This document shows, in pieces, positions 1 to 13,014 of a stretch of 64,000 nucleotides of DNA. The number at the start of each line of letters is the position of its first letter. Position 1 is the first letter of the stretch. Position numbers and translations under genes: made by a program. The notes under the pieces are model-generated. The model ran no database searches. It saw nothing but the letters and a program-made list of their open reading frames with translations, and had not been told where the DNA came from. Origin of the DNA: Paracentrotus lividus (lineage: Eukaryota > Echinodermata > Echinoidea > Camarodonta > Echinidae). The DNA lies in the NCBI GenBank assembly GCA_940671915.1, contig CALNVZ010003430.1, positions 22,259,442 to 22,323,441 on the forward strand, read 5' to 3'.

Positions 1-3000
1 GCCAAATTGACCTTAAACTTAGGGGCGCCAAGTTGACCCGAAACTGAGGTAGGGGCTGAGGGGCTCCTAATTGATATTAAACTTAAAGGCGCCGAATCGA
101 CCTTAAACTAAGTAAGGGCGCGAAATTGACCTTATATTTAGGGGGGCGCCGACTCGACCTTAAACTAAGGGGCGCCAAATTGAGCTTAAACATAGGGGCG
201 TCAGATTGACCTGCAACATAGGTGGAGCGCCATTCGCGACCTTAGATTTAGGGAGGGGCGCCAAGTTCAACCTTAAACTTAGTGAGGCGCTAATAGTCAA
301 GCACTTAAAGTTTAAAGGGGCGCCAAATCAAACTTAAATTTAGAGGGGCGTCCAAAATGAGGCTTAACGGGGGGCTGGCCAAATTGACTCCGAAACCTTA
401 GTGGGGGTGCCAAATTGGACTTGAAGCTGAGGGGGTGCCAAAATTGACCGTTAAACGATAGGGTGGGAAGCGCCATAATCGACCTTAAACTTAAGGGGCG
501 CCGAAAATCGGCCTTAGAGTTTAGGAGAAGGCGCGACAAATCAACCTTATACGCTTAGGGTCGCTAACGGACTTAAATTTTAGGGGGGCCATAATCCGAA
601 CTTTAACTTAGAGGGGCACCAAAATGATCTTAAACGTAAGGGTGCCAAATTTAGCTCAAATGTAGGGGCGCCAAATTATCTTAAACTTAGGGGCGCTGAA
701 TTGACCTGAAGTTAAGGGGGCGCCAAATCGATCTTAACTTAAAGGACGCCAGATTGAGCTCAAATGTAGGGGCGCCGAATTGACCTGAGACTTAGGGGTG
801 CCAAATTTACCTTAAACTTAGGGGCTCCAACTATATCCTTAGCTTAGGGAGGGGTGCCGAATTTACCAGAAACTAAGGGGCCCCCCAAAAAACAAAAAAA
901 CAAAAACAAAAGGGGTCTTTATCTATAAAAAAATAGGTCTGTATCTATAGAAATCTAAAAAAAAAAAAAGAAGAAGAAATGCCTCCTGGTTTGTATATAC
1001 ATAGCAAAATTTTCGCTCGCGCTTCACACTCGCATCATCTTTTCCCATTGAGTTATTACATTGTGTTCCTGAGGAACGCATAAAATGTCCTGTTTTCTAA
1101 TCATTCGAATACATCCAAATTTCCGTTCCCTCTTCGCACACGTCGATGTTTTTCTTCTTTTACCAGAATTTACATTATGGGATTCTAACAGTCAAAACAT
1201 TTAAATATATTTTATTTCACGTTACATTTTTTTTTTTTTTTTTTTTGCATTTCAAATCGATCTTCAACTTATTAGTTGCGCCAAATTAAGCTTACACGTA
1301 AGGGCGCCAAAATGACCTGAAACTTATGGGGCGCTGAATTGAAGTTAGGGGCGTCAAATAAATTTTAAAGTTAGGGGCGTCAAATTGAGCTTACACGTAT
1401 AGGGCGCCCAAATGATCTGAAACTATAAGGGACACCGAATTTACTTCAAAATAAGGGGGCAACAAATTGGTCTTTAAAATATGATCTCTATCTAGATAGT
1501 GCAAATTTCAAAATTCATGCATCCGGGTTTGTATATACATAGCACAATTTTCGCTCGCGCTTAATTCGCGCTCGCATCATTATTTTTAAATGAATTATTA
1601 CATTGTATTTCTGAGGAACGCATGAAATGTCCGGTTTTCTAATCATTCGAATTCATCAAATTTTCCGTTCGTGCTTCGCGCTCGCCTGTGTTTTTTCCTC
1701 TTACCAGAATTTACATTATGGGATTCTAACCAACAAAACATTTCAATTTATTTGATTTCACCAAATTGACCTTATATTTAAAGGGGGGCCCCGACTCGAC
1801 CTTAAACTAGGGGGCGCCAAATTGAGCTTACACAAAAATCTAACAAACAAAACATTTCAATTTATTTGATTTCACGTTACATTTATTTTTGCATTTCAAA
1901 TTGACCTAAATCTTAGGGAGCGCCGAATTGACCTGAAGTTAAGACGGTGCTAAATTGATCTTAAACTTAGGGGCGCCAAATTAAGCTTAAGTGTAGGGGC
2001 GTCAAATTGACCTGAGACTAAGGGATGCCAAATTTATCTTAAACTTAGGGGCTCCAATTTTATCCTGAACTTAGGGAGGTGTGCTGAATTTACCTGAAAC
2101 TTAGGGACAACAACTTGATATTAGAAATTATGTTCTCTAAAATTTCTCCTGGTCTGTATTTACATAACAAAATTTTTGGCTCGCGCTATTCAATCTAACA
2201 TTTAGGGGGCACCAAATGATCTTATACTTAGTTGGCGCCAAATTGAGCTTAAACTTAGGGGCGCCAAATTTATCTTTAACTTAGGGAGGGAAGCAGAATT
2301 ATAGATAGATAGATAAACAGATAGATAGATAGATATTCATCTTTCTTTCATATGTAAAATTACTGGGCAACATATTGGTCTTTAAATTATGGAGGCCAAA
2401 TTGATCCTAAACTTCTGGTCTCTATTACATAGAGCAAAATTTACGCTCGCTCTTCGCGCTCGCATCATTTTTCCCAAGGAGTTATTACACTGTGTTCCTG
2501 AGGAATGCATAAAATGTCACGTTTTCAGATCATTCCGATACATCAAATTTCCGCTAGCGCTTCACGCTCGCCTATTTTTTTTTTTCTTTTAAGCAGATTA
2601 TGAGGATTCTGAACAACAAAACATCAACATTTGTTTGATTTCACATTACTCGATGGACAAATTTCACATGATTTTATATGGCTTGCTTTCGAATCGTTTA
2701 GATGGACAATTTACAGCTCCCGTTCATATGATATTCTGATGAAGAGCTAAACAAAATTGAAACCCCTAATTGCTTAAAATTCTTTGCTTTCTGATCGTAA
2801 AGTAGAGGAAAAAATCCGAGCGCGCTTCGCGCTCGTATTAAGAATTATTAGTATTTTCTTTTATAGCGGTAATACCTCATATTCCTAGAAATTCTTTTTC
2901 CATGAACTCACCATTAAAAAAAAATAAAATAAAATAAAAAAAACCTTCGCATAAATTATTATTTAAATTCCTTTCAACGTGCATTTAAGCCGTAGGCCTA

Positions 3001-3111
3001 TGTTTGCCTGGCGGGGCAGGGGGCGCCATATTTTGAAAAGTACACAGGGGCGCCAAAATCAACGTCGGCCCCCCCCCCCCCCCCGGGTGCGAAATCCTGG
3101 ATACGCGCCTG
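1..3111. repeat. Composite repeat element: 27-bp GGGGCGCC minisatellite alternating with CTCGCGCTTCGCG blocks
   Basis: From the first base, degenerate units like GGGGCGCCAAATTGACC + TTAAACTTA repeat to ~890, again 1250-1480, 1760-2110 and 2200-2300. Between them stand at least three copies (~985-1200, ~1520-1740, ~2370-2640) of a block with TTTGTATATACATAGCAAAA, CGCTCGCGCTTCGCGCTCGC, and CCTGAGGAACGCATAAAATG. Right end GGATACGCGCCTG at 3111 equals the end of the element at 8922-9374, so this is probably a truncated large member of that family. Confidence 0.75.
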
Positions 3112-3164
3112 CTGGATTATAGGGAGGTGATGATGGGTATTATGCGATGTCAACTAGGCATATA

Positions 3165-3630
3165 CTACAGTCTGTATCAAATAAAATGATACAAGTAGGA
3201 CATATTTTTTGTATTTATTTTATTATTACTTTTTTTTTTGGTAGTATGAAGAAAAGTCCCAACCATTTTGTGCTATAGATCTTGACATATAATTGTTTTT
3301 CTACAACCAATACAAATTCATTTTGCGCACGCAGTGCCATGCCTTTGAGTAAAGGTTTCAGACGTAAGCTGCCAAATTGCCGTGAAAGAACAATAGGTGT
3401 GTGTCAATTTAATTATCACGTCGCCACACAAAAATTAGCATAACTTTAGTTTTAAAAAAGCAAGTTGCTTTAAACAAATCGCATTAGCAAAAAAAAAAGA
3501 AGATATATTGGCGTGAACATAATTGGTACCATACTCATATCATTTGAAAGGATTCAACGAGCAGAATATGTTTACAGTCTTATACTTTGTATAGGCCAAA
3601 ATATAAATACTCTATAATGTATTATTTCTT
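3165..3630. repeat. Dispersed repeat beginning CAGTCTGTATCAA
   Basis: TACAGTCTGTATCAAATAAA followed by ATGATACA..., ATAGATCTTGACATATAATTG, AGCATAACTTTAGTTTTA and TTGGTACCATA. The same ordered words recur at ~25998-26515, in part at ~23720-24000, and inverted at ~63755-64000. Confidence 0.65.
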
Positions 3631-3794
3631 CAATTTTGCATATTTATTATTATTCATGAGAAAAAAACATTGAAGAATGAAGGAATAATTGAATATATTG
3701 AATAAAAGAACCACCCAAGTCCATCTCTTGGCCAAAATTAATCAATCGTGGGAGGTTGTTGCCCTTTGATTAGCCCATCTTGTGTATAATTCAT

Positions 3795-4090
3795 GCGCGT
3801 ATCTGGGGGGGGGCTTTACGGCCCGGGCCCCCGGGTAGGCGCCCGAAACGGCGACAAATGACCTCAAAGGGGCGCGAAAATGCCCTTAGGGGGCGCCAAA
3901 TTGAGCAAAAATGTAAAAAAAAAAAAAAAAAAAAAAAAAATTATTAGAACGTAAAAATGAGCTTGATTTGAGCCGATTGACCTCTAAAACCTACCCTCTA
4001 TGGTTGAATATGACCTTCCGGTTGGCCGCGCAGGCCGGAAAAAAATTGAACACCTACCCCCCCCCCCCCCCCCCCCCCCCTGCCAAGTTA
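3795..4090. repeat. Short member of the GCGCGTATC...GGGGCGCC element family
   Basis: Begins GCGCGTATCTGGGGGG and CTTTACGGCCCGGGCCCC, followed by GGGCGCC units, a poly-A tract (~3915-3940) and a poly-C tract (~4058-4080). The right end is not clear. Flanking 3700-3780 holds a separate repeat (CCCAAGTCCATCTCTTGGCC) also present at 6140-6190. Confidence 0.65.
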
Positions 4091-4394
4091 TTAAGCGGAA
4101 GATATTTTCGTTAAAAAGTTTTGCTATTTTAATCAGGATGAAGTTGCTTTTTTTCTTGCTTTTTGTTGTTTTGATTTTACTCCCATTCTGGCACAATCCG
4201 AAATGTACATGTTCGCAAACAATGCGTTGTGTTCATCCAAGCGTAAAGACATACCCCACAAAAATGGTACCAGAAGATGCGGGAGGAGTTACTCTTTTAG
4301 GATATGTAAAATAATTTGGGGTTTATAAACTGGTTTTCTTTTTATTGACATTTTTCTAGGTGTAAAGTTTTTTTTTTACTCACTCGGTATATGG

Positions 4395-5412
4395 AGTGTG
4401 TTCCTAGAAAAGGGTAACCGAAGTTCAAAGGTCAGTCATTTAAAAAATACATGGTTTATTTGTGTGATTTGTTTACTAAAAAACTAAGTAACTCATCAGC
4501 TTTAATTTGAGACGTATACGTCCAAACTATCATGGGTCACATAGTTAGGGTCCTTTGAAGGCGATAGGTACCAAACCCACTTTTCCAAGTTTTTGGTTTG
4601 TAGGGTATGAAACAAACCTTTTTAAAGTAGCATGTGTCATTGGGTCTTTTTCAGCAAGTTTCAATGAAATGTCATCTTCTTTGCTAAAGTGGATTTTTCC
4701 TTGGTAATGAAATGCGTTTTCGGTTATATGAGTCTCTGAAGTCTCTGAGAGGTCGTCACGACGCGTCACGACGTCTCTTGAGTCTCCAGAAAGTCGCGAG
4801 AAAACCAGACAAATGTCAAACATGTTCAATCTTTTAGTAGACTTCTTTCAGACGCGAGCAGGTCTCTGTGACGTCTCTGCGGGGTTGCCGTGACGTCCCC
4901 TAAGTATCCATGACGTCGCAGAGACTTTGTCGGAACTTGCTAGAGATTTAAAGGAATCGAACAAGTTTGACAATTTGTTAGTCTTTTGTTCAATTTTTTT
5001 ACGACGCCTTGAAGTCTCAGAAGACGTCACCGCGACGTCTCCACGACTCAAGAGACTCATAATTGTGAACTCATCTCATTGCCAGTGATAGGTCCTTTGG
5101 CAAATGAGATTGCATTTCATTGAAAACTTTGTGTGAAAAAAACACCAAAAACGATGATACCAAAAACTTACAAAAAAGTAAAAAAGTTGGTTTCGTTCCC
5201 TACAAACGAAAAACTTGGAAAAGTGGGTTATGTACCTTTCACCTTCAAAGGACCCTAACTCTGTGACCATTGACAATATGTACGTAAGCAATGTCTCAAA
5301 TTAAAGCTGATGAGTTACATAGTATTTTAGTAAGCAAATCACAAGAATAAACTATATACTTTTTACATGACTGATTTTTGAACTTCGGTTACCTTTTTTT
5401 TAGGAACACACT
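4395..5412. mobile_element. Foldback (MITE-like) element with ~230-bp inverted arms
   Basis: Left end AGTGTGTTCCTAGAAAAGGG and GGTAACCGAAGTTC; right end GAACTTCGGTTACC and AGGAACACACT. Arms also share CTCATCAGCTTTAATTTGAG and CCAAACCCACTTTTCC / GGAAAAGTGGG. Flanks show TATAT next to both ends. The centre (4735-5060) is rich in GTCTCTGA and GACGTC words in both orientations. No transposase seen, so non-autonomous. Confidence 0.85.
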
Positions 5413-6365
5413 GTATATAATGTATATACTCTATGTATATATATATATATATATATAATAAAAATATATATATATATATATATACATGTATACATGTATT
5501 TTTATTGAAGAAGATAAAACTTGAATTGACTGGTTTTTTAAATGATGTTTTTTTTTTTTTAATGTGTGCTTGACATTTATCTCTTAAAACATGAGGAGGG
5601 CTTACACAGAGCGCCCCCCTCCCCCCCCCAAAAAAAAAGGTAAACCCAAATTTGAGAGCCTCAAATTAAAATTGTAAATCTTATCTGACCTTGATATTTA
5701 TTTCATAAAGAGTGAATCAATTCTTTTCAATGGTACCAAATTTATACCTATGTTGTGACGGATTAGGACAATTAGGCTTTGAAAAAATTGGGTAGATATT
5801 GGTACAAACTTGGGTAAAAGCAGCCTTTGTATTTCAATTGTCCAAGTAATCTGTTGTCCCTTGTGTATGGACTTGGGAAGACTGACCTCACACAAAGAAT
5901 GAATGATCAGAAAGCCAGGGTTGCTACTGACAAAACTTGGAACAATTAAGAGCTCGAGTGCTCAGTCATCTATGACAGTATAGGTATGATTTTTATATCA
6001 CTGGAGGATAAAATATGAGTTACTCTTTGTCATGATATACAATATAATGACACATAAGCTAGTAATACAATTTTAATACGAGGCTCTCAAAGTTAGGTCT
6101 TATTTGACACTGTATATGAATACCTCAATATAAAAACAACCCAAGTCCATCCCCTGGCCAAAATTAGTTAATAATGGGAGGTTGTTGCTTAAGCCATAAT
6201 TAACAGCACTGAAATTTACCCCCAAATGCCTAAAATTATTGAAAATCCCCATTGAATGCACACAAAAATCACTCACTGAGTTTTTCTTGATTTACTCTAA
6301 ATTAATTGTCGTGAAATTAGGCTATTCTTAGATACAGAGATGCCAACACTTCGGAATAATAAGAA
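5413..6365. other. Non-coding stretch with TA microsatellite
   Basis: (TA)n tracts at ~5427-5490. A C-rich run at ~5613-5628. Fragment of the CCCAAGTCCATCCCCTGGCC repeat at ~6135-6190. Nothing coding recognised. Confidence 0.7.
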
Positions 6366-7390
6366 GGGCAAGTCCACGCTATTTGTTCCCGTGATGGTGA
6401 TTTTTCGACTTTTTGACCATTTTTGTGTCAAGTGTGTCAGTGGGTTTGTAAAGGTATACATAATGTGTCATATATCACCATAAAGGTTATGAAATGAACT
6501 TAATGCAAATGAGGTCAAAAAGTCATTTCAAGGTCATATGACGTCACAAGGCTCATTAATATTTATGAAAAAATATATAAAATGCATTAAAAATGCTTTT
6601 TTCAACCATTTAAAAAAGAGGTTTGTCATAGGAGTACAACCAAATTAAAAAGTATTTCCTGTTTTTATATTTTCTTGGCTAACTCTGGTGAAAATAGCAC
6701 GAACCTAGCACATAGCTTTCCATATTTTTAGACTTAGAATATTCAGGTCTCAGAAATAGTCTCACAAAAGTTACTGAGCTGATGTAAAATCATACATTTT
6801 TATTACCCACCCTCCCACCTTTAGAAATGAAACAAAATAAGTTTTTCTTACATTTGTGTTTTGTATTACGTTTCTTTTGATTTATCAGAGAGATCTTTTA
6901 ACAAAAGATGTTGCTACGCCTTGGCTACACCAATAATTGTTTAATAAATAATATTACAGGGAATAATTGTCCCGTGTGTTACTGTCCCGTTTATTACCTG
7001 ACATAGTTTTTAAAACTTGACCTTTGCCAGAAAACTCGAAGTTGTATTAACGTTAAAATATGTCCTTATAATGTTTATTACATGTTTAAGAGGATATGAC
7101 TCTGCAAATTTAGATCTACTTTTTAAATTCAGAGTTATATGTGAACAAAGTCAAAATTTGAAAACACCATTTTTTTTTTTGCGGTCCCGTTTGTTACCGA
7201 CGAATAAATGATCATAAATTAATTATGAATTGAGTTATTACAACTACTTTTTATTTTTTTTTGTTGAACATTCTTAGTACCTTCAGGAGTATACCGAATG
7301 ATTGAGATTTCATTTAAGATTGTTCAAATAAGCCCTATTTTTGGCTCTGAATGTCCCGTTTGTTACCGCGCAAAATAGCTTGAACTTGCC
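6366..7390. mobile_element. TIR element, GGGCAAGTCC family, copy A
   Basis: Starts GGGCAAGTCCACGCTATTTG and ends AAATAGCTTGAACTTGCC, an imperfect terminal inverted repeat of about 19 bp. The phrase TCCCGTTTGTTACC or close variants recurs inside (6970-7000, 7190, 7352) and near both ends. No protein. Copies B (14616-16964) and C (22809-23540) share interior words such as AACCTAGCACATA and GACCTTTGCCAGAAAA. Confidence 0.82.
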
Positions 7391-8035
7391 TAGAACTTTT
7401 TGTGTTGTATCACAGTCTTTTCTTCCGCAGCTTTTAAAAACCCAAGAAGACATAATTAGGTACATTTTTTATATGGTCATTTGAATACAATACTGTCGAC
7501 AATCGATTTAGAAAATAGAGCTCAGAATAGTACGTGGAGAACATTAATATGCGAAACATCATGCACCAGAGGGAAGTAAATTGTAAATTGGGGATTTTTT
7601 GTTGTTGACATCACCACATGCTGTCGATTATAATTTTTCTCATGTTTTTCTTTTTTCTCTCTCTCTCCGGATCACCGCGCTGACTTCTTGTTTCGTAATC
7701 AGTCTGCATGTTCATAAAGACATCATTTTGAAAGTGACATCATTTTGAAAGTGAAACATAACAACGCCTCACACGATTCCCCCATTGCTCGTATGCACTT
7801 GATCTATATTATTATTAACCTCAGACATAAAAAAAAATAATAGTAATAATAAAAAAAAAAATATAAATAAATAAAAAAAAGGAGAAGGAGAAGATAATAT
7901 AGAGATTGCTATATCATAGACTCACGTGAATGAACGGAGACAATTTTTAAAATAGTTTATGAACTCAGCTTCTCCTGTCAACAATTTTTTTTTGGGGGGG
8001 AAAGACAATACAATTACAGGGTATCACACATGTAC
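7391..8035. other. Non-coding stretch
   Basis: AT-rich with an A-rich tract at 7826-7895 and a direct duplication of CATCATTTTGAAAGTGA at ~7723-7753. Nothing else supported. Confidence 0.6.
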
Positions 8036-9177
8036 ACTCACTACTCACTGGTATTGCAACAAAGCTAAAATGCTATATTTTTCAAGTTTACAAGTCTTTT
8101 GTATGTTGTCATATTTCATTCATGGCCAGAGATTTGTCGAATATTTTTGTATATCCCCAAAAAGGAGATTTCTCCCTTTTAATTTCAGAGAGCAGTAAAT
8201 ACCCAGACAGAGGCATTTCTGAAACATGGGGGCGACAAAAGGACAAAGGCCCCCCCCCCAAAAAAAAAAATGAAATTGGGGGAGGTCGGGATTTATCAGT
8301 GAATAAAATCATGAAACATATTTCATATTTCTCCAAAAACCGTTAGAAATTGTCATAAGGAACCATCACAAAGGCATATGAAAGAAACACCACGCACAGA
8401 AGAAAAAAAATCTTTAACGTCGTTGCTATAAAGGAGGATGCAAAAATTAATAGAGATGATGAATATCCAACAAAATGTAAGTGTGAAAATTTCGATTGCT
8501 TTTTGTAAACAACATTATATTTCCTACAAAAACTTATCTGTAATTTGGGAATTCGGAGGAATAAACTTGCATTAAATCGTCATTGCAATACGGGACTAAA
8601 TTTTTCCTTGACAACGACAGAAATAAATTTATCTTCTCCGGCTGTTGCTCCTTTTGTCAGCCATTGTAATGCTACCTTTATGGCCATTATTAATTTGCCA
8701 CAATGATAATGGAAACATGCAAACAGTTTGCCGAGAAATATGACTCCTCCTTAATAATTTTATTCACTGATAATCCCAACCTCTTAAAATTTCATTTTCG
8801 GGGCCTTTGTTCTCTTGGGGCCCCTTTGTTTAAAAATTGTCCGGGTCTGGTCATCTACGCTCTCAGGAAAAAAGAGACTAGTCTCTTCTTTTCAGAATAT
8901 ACAAAAAATTGGGCAAATCCTATGCGCGTATTCTGGGGGGGGGGCTTTACGGGCCCGGGCCCCCCGGGTAGGCGCCCGAAAGGGCGCCAAAATGACCTGA
9001 GAGGGGCGCCCCAAATTGACCTTAGAGGGGCGCCAAATCGAGCAAATGAAAAAAAAAAAAAAAAAAAAAAAAAAAAACGAAAAGATTATGCATGATTAGA
9101 GCCGATTGACTTCTACCCCTACAGCCGATATATGACCTTTGGGTGACCGAAGGCCGAAAAAATTTTTTCAAACACCT

Positions 9178-9209
<32 letters not shown>

Positions 9210-9455
9210 CTTATGCGCTCGGCCAGCGTGACGTGAAAATTTTGAGTGTACCTTTTGGCTCGTCCGGTGTAACGGGGGAAAAAATAGGGTGTACCTTTCT
9301 GCAACCACCAATGGGGGCGCCAAAATCAAAATCACTCGGGCCCCCGGCGGTGCCAAATCCTGGATACGCGCCTGAAATCTCTGGCCATGAATGAAATACA
9401 AACATTATAAAAATTTGTAAAGTTGATGTTGCAATACCAGTGGTAGTGCAGAGTG
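8036..9455. mobile_element. Foldback element containing a GGGGCGCC-type insertion
   Basis: TTTCATTCATGGCCAGAGAT at 8115 is the exact reverse complement of the segment ending 9395, and CACTGGTATTGCAAC at ~8046 pairs with GCAATACCAGTGG at ~9431. Within it, 8922-9374 is a complete GCGCGTATT...GGATACGCGCCTG element with poly-A (9049-9076) and poly-C (9179-9208) tracts. Confidence 0.72.
8922..9374. repeat. Complete small member of the GGGGCGCC element family
   Basis: GCGCGTATTCTGGGGGGG, CTTTACGGGCCCGGGCCC, three GGGCGCCAAA units, homopolymer tracts, then GGGGGCGCCAAAATC and the right end CCTGGATACGCGCCTG. Ends are loosely inverted. The same layout is seen at 3795-4090, and the right end at 3099-3111. 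Confidence 0.75.
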
Positions 9456-10093
9456 TAGGCCTAGTGCGTAGGCCTACTAAAAACCCTTATATATAATTAT
9501 TGTCTTCAATTGAGCGAAATAGTTAAGTTAGTTAGAAACAATCAATGTAATAAATGTTGCCAAATTTGCACTTTAGGCCTACTGAATGATGTCGAATAAT
9601 TTCAATTCAATTCAATCACAAGTGATTGCATTGGCATGTAGGCCTATGCTGAGAAAGAGATCGTTCTGTTTTGTGACAGGACTGATGTGAAAATCAATCA
9701 TCGGGGTGAAACCGTTCACCATCCCCTAACTGGCTACCCCTACCACCCCACCCCCTCCCCCCCCCACCACCACCACCACCACCACCACCAGATCTATACG
9801 CATCACCTGATATTTGGTATAAATTATGTTTTTGAAGAGAAAACTTATTAGTCTTTAAACAAAGGCTCAAAGGGGAGAAAAGAGAGGTTCTTGTTTACAA
9901 CATGAAGAAGGAAACAACTAAAATTTTTGTGATAACAGTCGAATTTGACTGATCGCCATTATAACTCGACCCCCCTCCCCCTCCCCCCCCCCCCCTTGGG
10001 CCCTCCATCCAATATTGTATGTTGGGGGACTAGGAAAAGTCCGACCGCCTGAATACAGGCTAATTTAGTCGGGTCAGCTGATCGTAAGATAAA
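9456..10093. other. Non-coding stretch with (CCA)n and poly-C tracts
   Basis: (ACC)n at ~9763-9790, poly-C rich 9970-9996. TAGGCCTA words at 9458-9478 and 9640. Nothing coding recognised. Confidence 0.6.
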
Positions 10094-10149
10094 TATCAAC
10101 GAACGTAGAGGGCGTCAACAGCTGTTGACGCCCTCTACGTTCGTTGATA
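10094..10149. repeat. Perfect 56-bp palindrome
   Basis: Left arm TATCAACGAACGTAGAGGGC + GTCAACAG meets its exact reverse complement CTGTTGAC + GCCCTCTACGTTCGTTGATA with no spacer. Pairing stops one base further out. It lies near a CpG-rich patch (10180-10620). Confidence 0.95.
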
Positions 10150-10536
10150 AATATATGCGGGGGATAGCCGTTCGTTCCACAGAAATTTCTGTGGGGTGAA
10201 CAACCGGCAACCAACAAGGTACGACGATATCTCACTGCAGTTTCACTTCGCTAAAAAATAACAACTTTAGTTGACCATTGATTGCTTGGATGAACATTGG
10301 TAAGAATAAAACTATTACCAGTTAAATTATCTTTTAATCAGTTTTGTTCCTAACATTGTTTATTTGATGCAGCTAGCTCAGACTCGACGACAGTGCACTG
10401 TGCAGCGCCAGGTACGGTACCTGCATGGGGAAATCTCATCGACAATGCACCGGGCATCGCCCCGGAGCTCCCCGCAAGGCAAGGCGGTGGAGCCGAGGCG
10501 GATACCACGGTCCTGGCCATGGCATGGCACACACAT

Positions 10537-10903
10537 CGAAATGCCTACAAGTTCGTTCGTACAGAGCCACAGGACAATGCATTTTGATTGTTGGGCGCTC
10601 CGATTAGCTATCGCGTGAAGCTCCGCCTCCTGGTTGCGATGACTGAAGTGCGTTGACCGTAACTAAACAACGCGATTCAGCTATTCCCGATAACGGATAA
10701 AGACCGCTTTTGTCGTGCGCGCTGTCAATCGAACCAAAGTGGACCCATTTCGCAAGAAAAACTGCAAGACTCGACTTCACAAAACGTGTACGGCAAATCA
10801 CTCTTTCAATACTTTTTAGAATAAAGAAGAGAAATATAAAAAGGAACTTCAATGAATCCACTGTACTGTCGGACTTCGCCCGACAGTTGAAAACGTATAA
10901 AGG
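10537..10903 (-). repeat. Left arm of a ~360-bp inverted repeat pair
   Basis: Reverse complement of 13372-13729, sharing GAGGCGGAGCTTCACGCGAT-like, CGAAATGGGTCCACTTTGG and GTCGAGTCTTGCAGTTTTTC words on the minus strand. Arms are about 2.5 kb apart. A further partial copy is at 17516-17830. Confidence 0.85.
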
Positions 10904-11313
10904 AATCACTCATGCACTACACTCGTTTGATATATCAAACTCGTGCCTCTGACTCTACGTGACTCTGGCGTGGTTACAAAAATAATTTCTAACCTAAAAT
11001 TTACACTTTCAATCCCGTTATAACGTTTAAATTTGGGATGTCAATGTGCACTTGAATATTTATTTTTTAAATCCTAACTAATCTCTGACAATGCTTAACT
11101 GATCTAAAAAGGTGAAATGAGAGCAAAAAACTCACCGATTTCAGCATCTCTTCCCGATTTTTCTGCCCACTCGATTTCGTTATGGTCGCTTTGAGAAAAA
11201 AATGAAATGGAAATATAGAGATAGAGTGCTGCGATCACGATTATGCGAGAGGTGTGTTATGTAAACATCGCGTAAAATAAGCAAATGTTTAACCTACCTT
11301 CCACACTTGAGTA

Positions 11314-11355
<42 letters not shown>

Positions 11356-12660
11356 AAAAAAATGGAGAGATGTTTTTTTCCCGCCCCTCGGCACATCATA
11401 AAGGTCATCGTGTATCGGCCATAGGGGTAGGATTGAGGCCTAAATCGGGCTGCCGTCAATCCCCCCCTTTTTTTCCTTAGACTTTTTTTTTGGGGGGGGG
11501 GCTGGACGAGATATTTTTGTCATGGGGCCGAAGGAGCTTAGCCTTTTTTTTTTTCTTTTTTTTTTCCCTTTTTTTTTTTTTTCTTTAGGGTGGAGAGGGG
11601 GGGGGGGGTGCTGGACACAGATATTTTTGTCATGGGGCCCGGAGGAGCTTGGTCTTTTTTTTTTTTTCTTTTCTTTCTTTAGGGGTGGAGAGGGGGGGGG
11701 GGCGGGACGAGATATTTTGTCATGGGGCCGCAGCTTTAGCCTTTTTTTTTTTTTTTTTTTTTTGCTTAGACTTTTTTTTTAAGGGTGGGATGGAGGAGAT
11801 GGGGGTTGGGGGTGGACGAATATTTTGGTAATGGGGGCCCGGAGGAGCTTAGTCTTGTTTACTTTGTCTTTACTTTTAAATTCCTTATAATCTGTATTTC
11901 TTCATGTGTTGTAAATAAAATTAAACTTGAATTGAAATACATCTAACTGTCTTTGTCTCTGTTTTATTATTTATTTTTCTTTTTTAACCAAAGTACATAC
12001 ATCTAAGCCATTCATTGGGGAGGGGGAAAATGGGGGCAGGAATTTAGGCCTACAATTGCCCTAGTAAATCTTGGATAGAATGGCTTATTCCCTCCCCCCT
12101 ATGCGCGCGCCCCCCCCCAAAAAAAAAATAATAATAAAAAAAGAATAAAAAAATAAATAAATAAATAAATGAAATATAATAAACAAAACAAAACCAACAA
12201 CAAAACAAAAACCAAAACAAATAAACAAACAAACATGAAAATGAAAAAAACTAAAAGCAAAAAAAAAAGAAGATCATTATAACTTTTAGTATTTATAATG
12301 AGGGGGTGGGGAGGGGGTTCAGCCAACTTTTCTCAGCAAACATGTAACAAAACACAAAAGTTACTATACCTTCACGATTTTTAGCTTGTTCAGCCCTCAC
12401 CCCCCCCCCCCCCCCCCCACTTGTGACCCAGCCCCTTCACTTTAAAAAATTAGAAATCACCAGGGCCTCTCTAACTCATATATAGCTTTTAAAAACAATA
12501 AACAAAACTTTTGTTAATATTATTTATTATTTATTATTACTAGGGCCCTACTATTTTTATTTAGTTATTTATTTTTTTCATTCTATTCGCGAGTGAATCA
12601 AAAGCTAATCATCCTTAACAACGAATTAAACAAACAAGGTAACAACTAACTGTTGCCATG
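10904..12660. other. Non-coding, low-complexity-rich stretch between inverted arms
   Basis: Poly-A at 11319-11353. Four tandem units (~11480-11860) of about 110 bp, each with GGACGAGATATTTTTGTCAT, GGGGCC and a T tract. A retrotransposon-like tail AAATAAAATTAAACTTGAAT at ~11915. A-rich runs 12120-12265 and poly-C 12400-12418. No gene. Confidence 0.65.
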
Positions 12661-12885
12661 TCACATTCGACTCGTGACGGAGACATCGTCGAAATGCAAA
12701 CCTTCGACAAAAGAGGCGGCACAATTTATCCCCCCATTGAATTACTTGCTTCTCTTGGTCAGTGGAATCGGTGGCAAAGATGTACGATATTAGCGGTTTG
12801 AATTACTAAAATTTACTACTTTGAGGACATAAGGGAGCAGTGCTCAAGGAAAGGAAATAAGGAGAAGAATATTGGAAACAATTCG
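12661..12885 (+). other. Possible 5' non-coding exon
   Basis: A stretch of balanced composition ends in CAATTCG/gtaagt, a perfect donor at 12886. It contains ATG codons, but in the phase needed by the exon at 18714 there is a TAA shortly before the donor with no later ATG. If real, it is 5' UTR of the CLCN7-like gene. No TATA box recognised. Confidence 0.25.
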
Positions 12886-13014
12886 GTAAGTGAATTTTCC
12901 ATGTTTTATTACATATCGTTCATTTGCTCAATCTTTTTGAGTACGACTGTGTTGATGTTTCGTACGTAGTCCCGTCTATGCTAGTCTCGGTAAGTTCATA
13001 ACGGCTCCACTCCA

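Noticed and set aside
10350..10620. Overlapping frames in a GC-rich patch
   Set aside because: Open in many frames because of composition; no recognisable domain or splice structure.
11522..12326. Phe- and Leu-rich hydrophobic frames
   Set aside because: Poly-T/A and G-run low-complexity DNA, no codon structure.
12661..12812. ATG-initiated frame as first CLCN7 exon
   Set aside because: Stops at TGA before the donor, and the frame fitting the next exon has a TAA; kept only as a possible non-coding exon.
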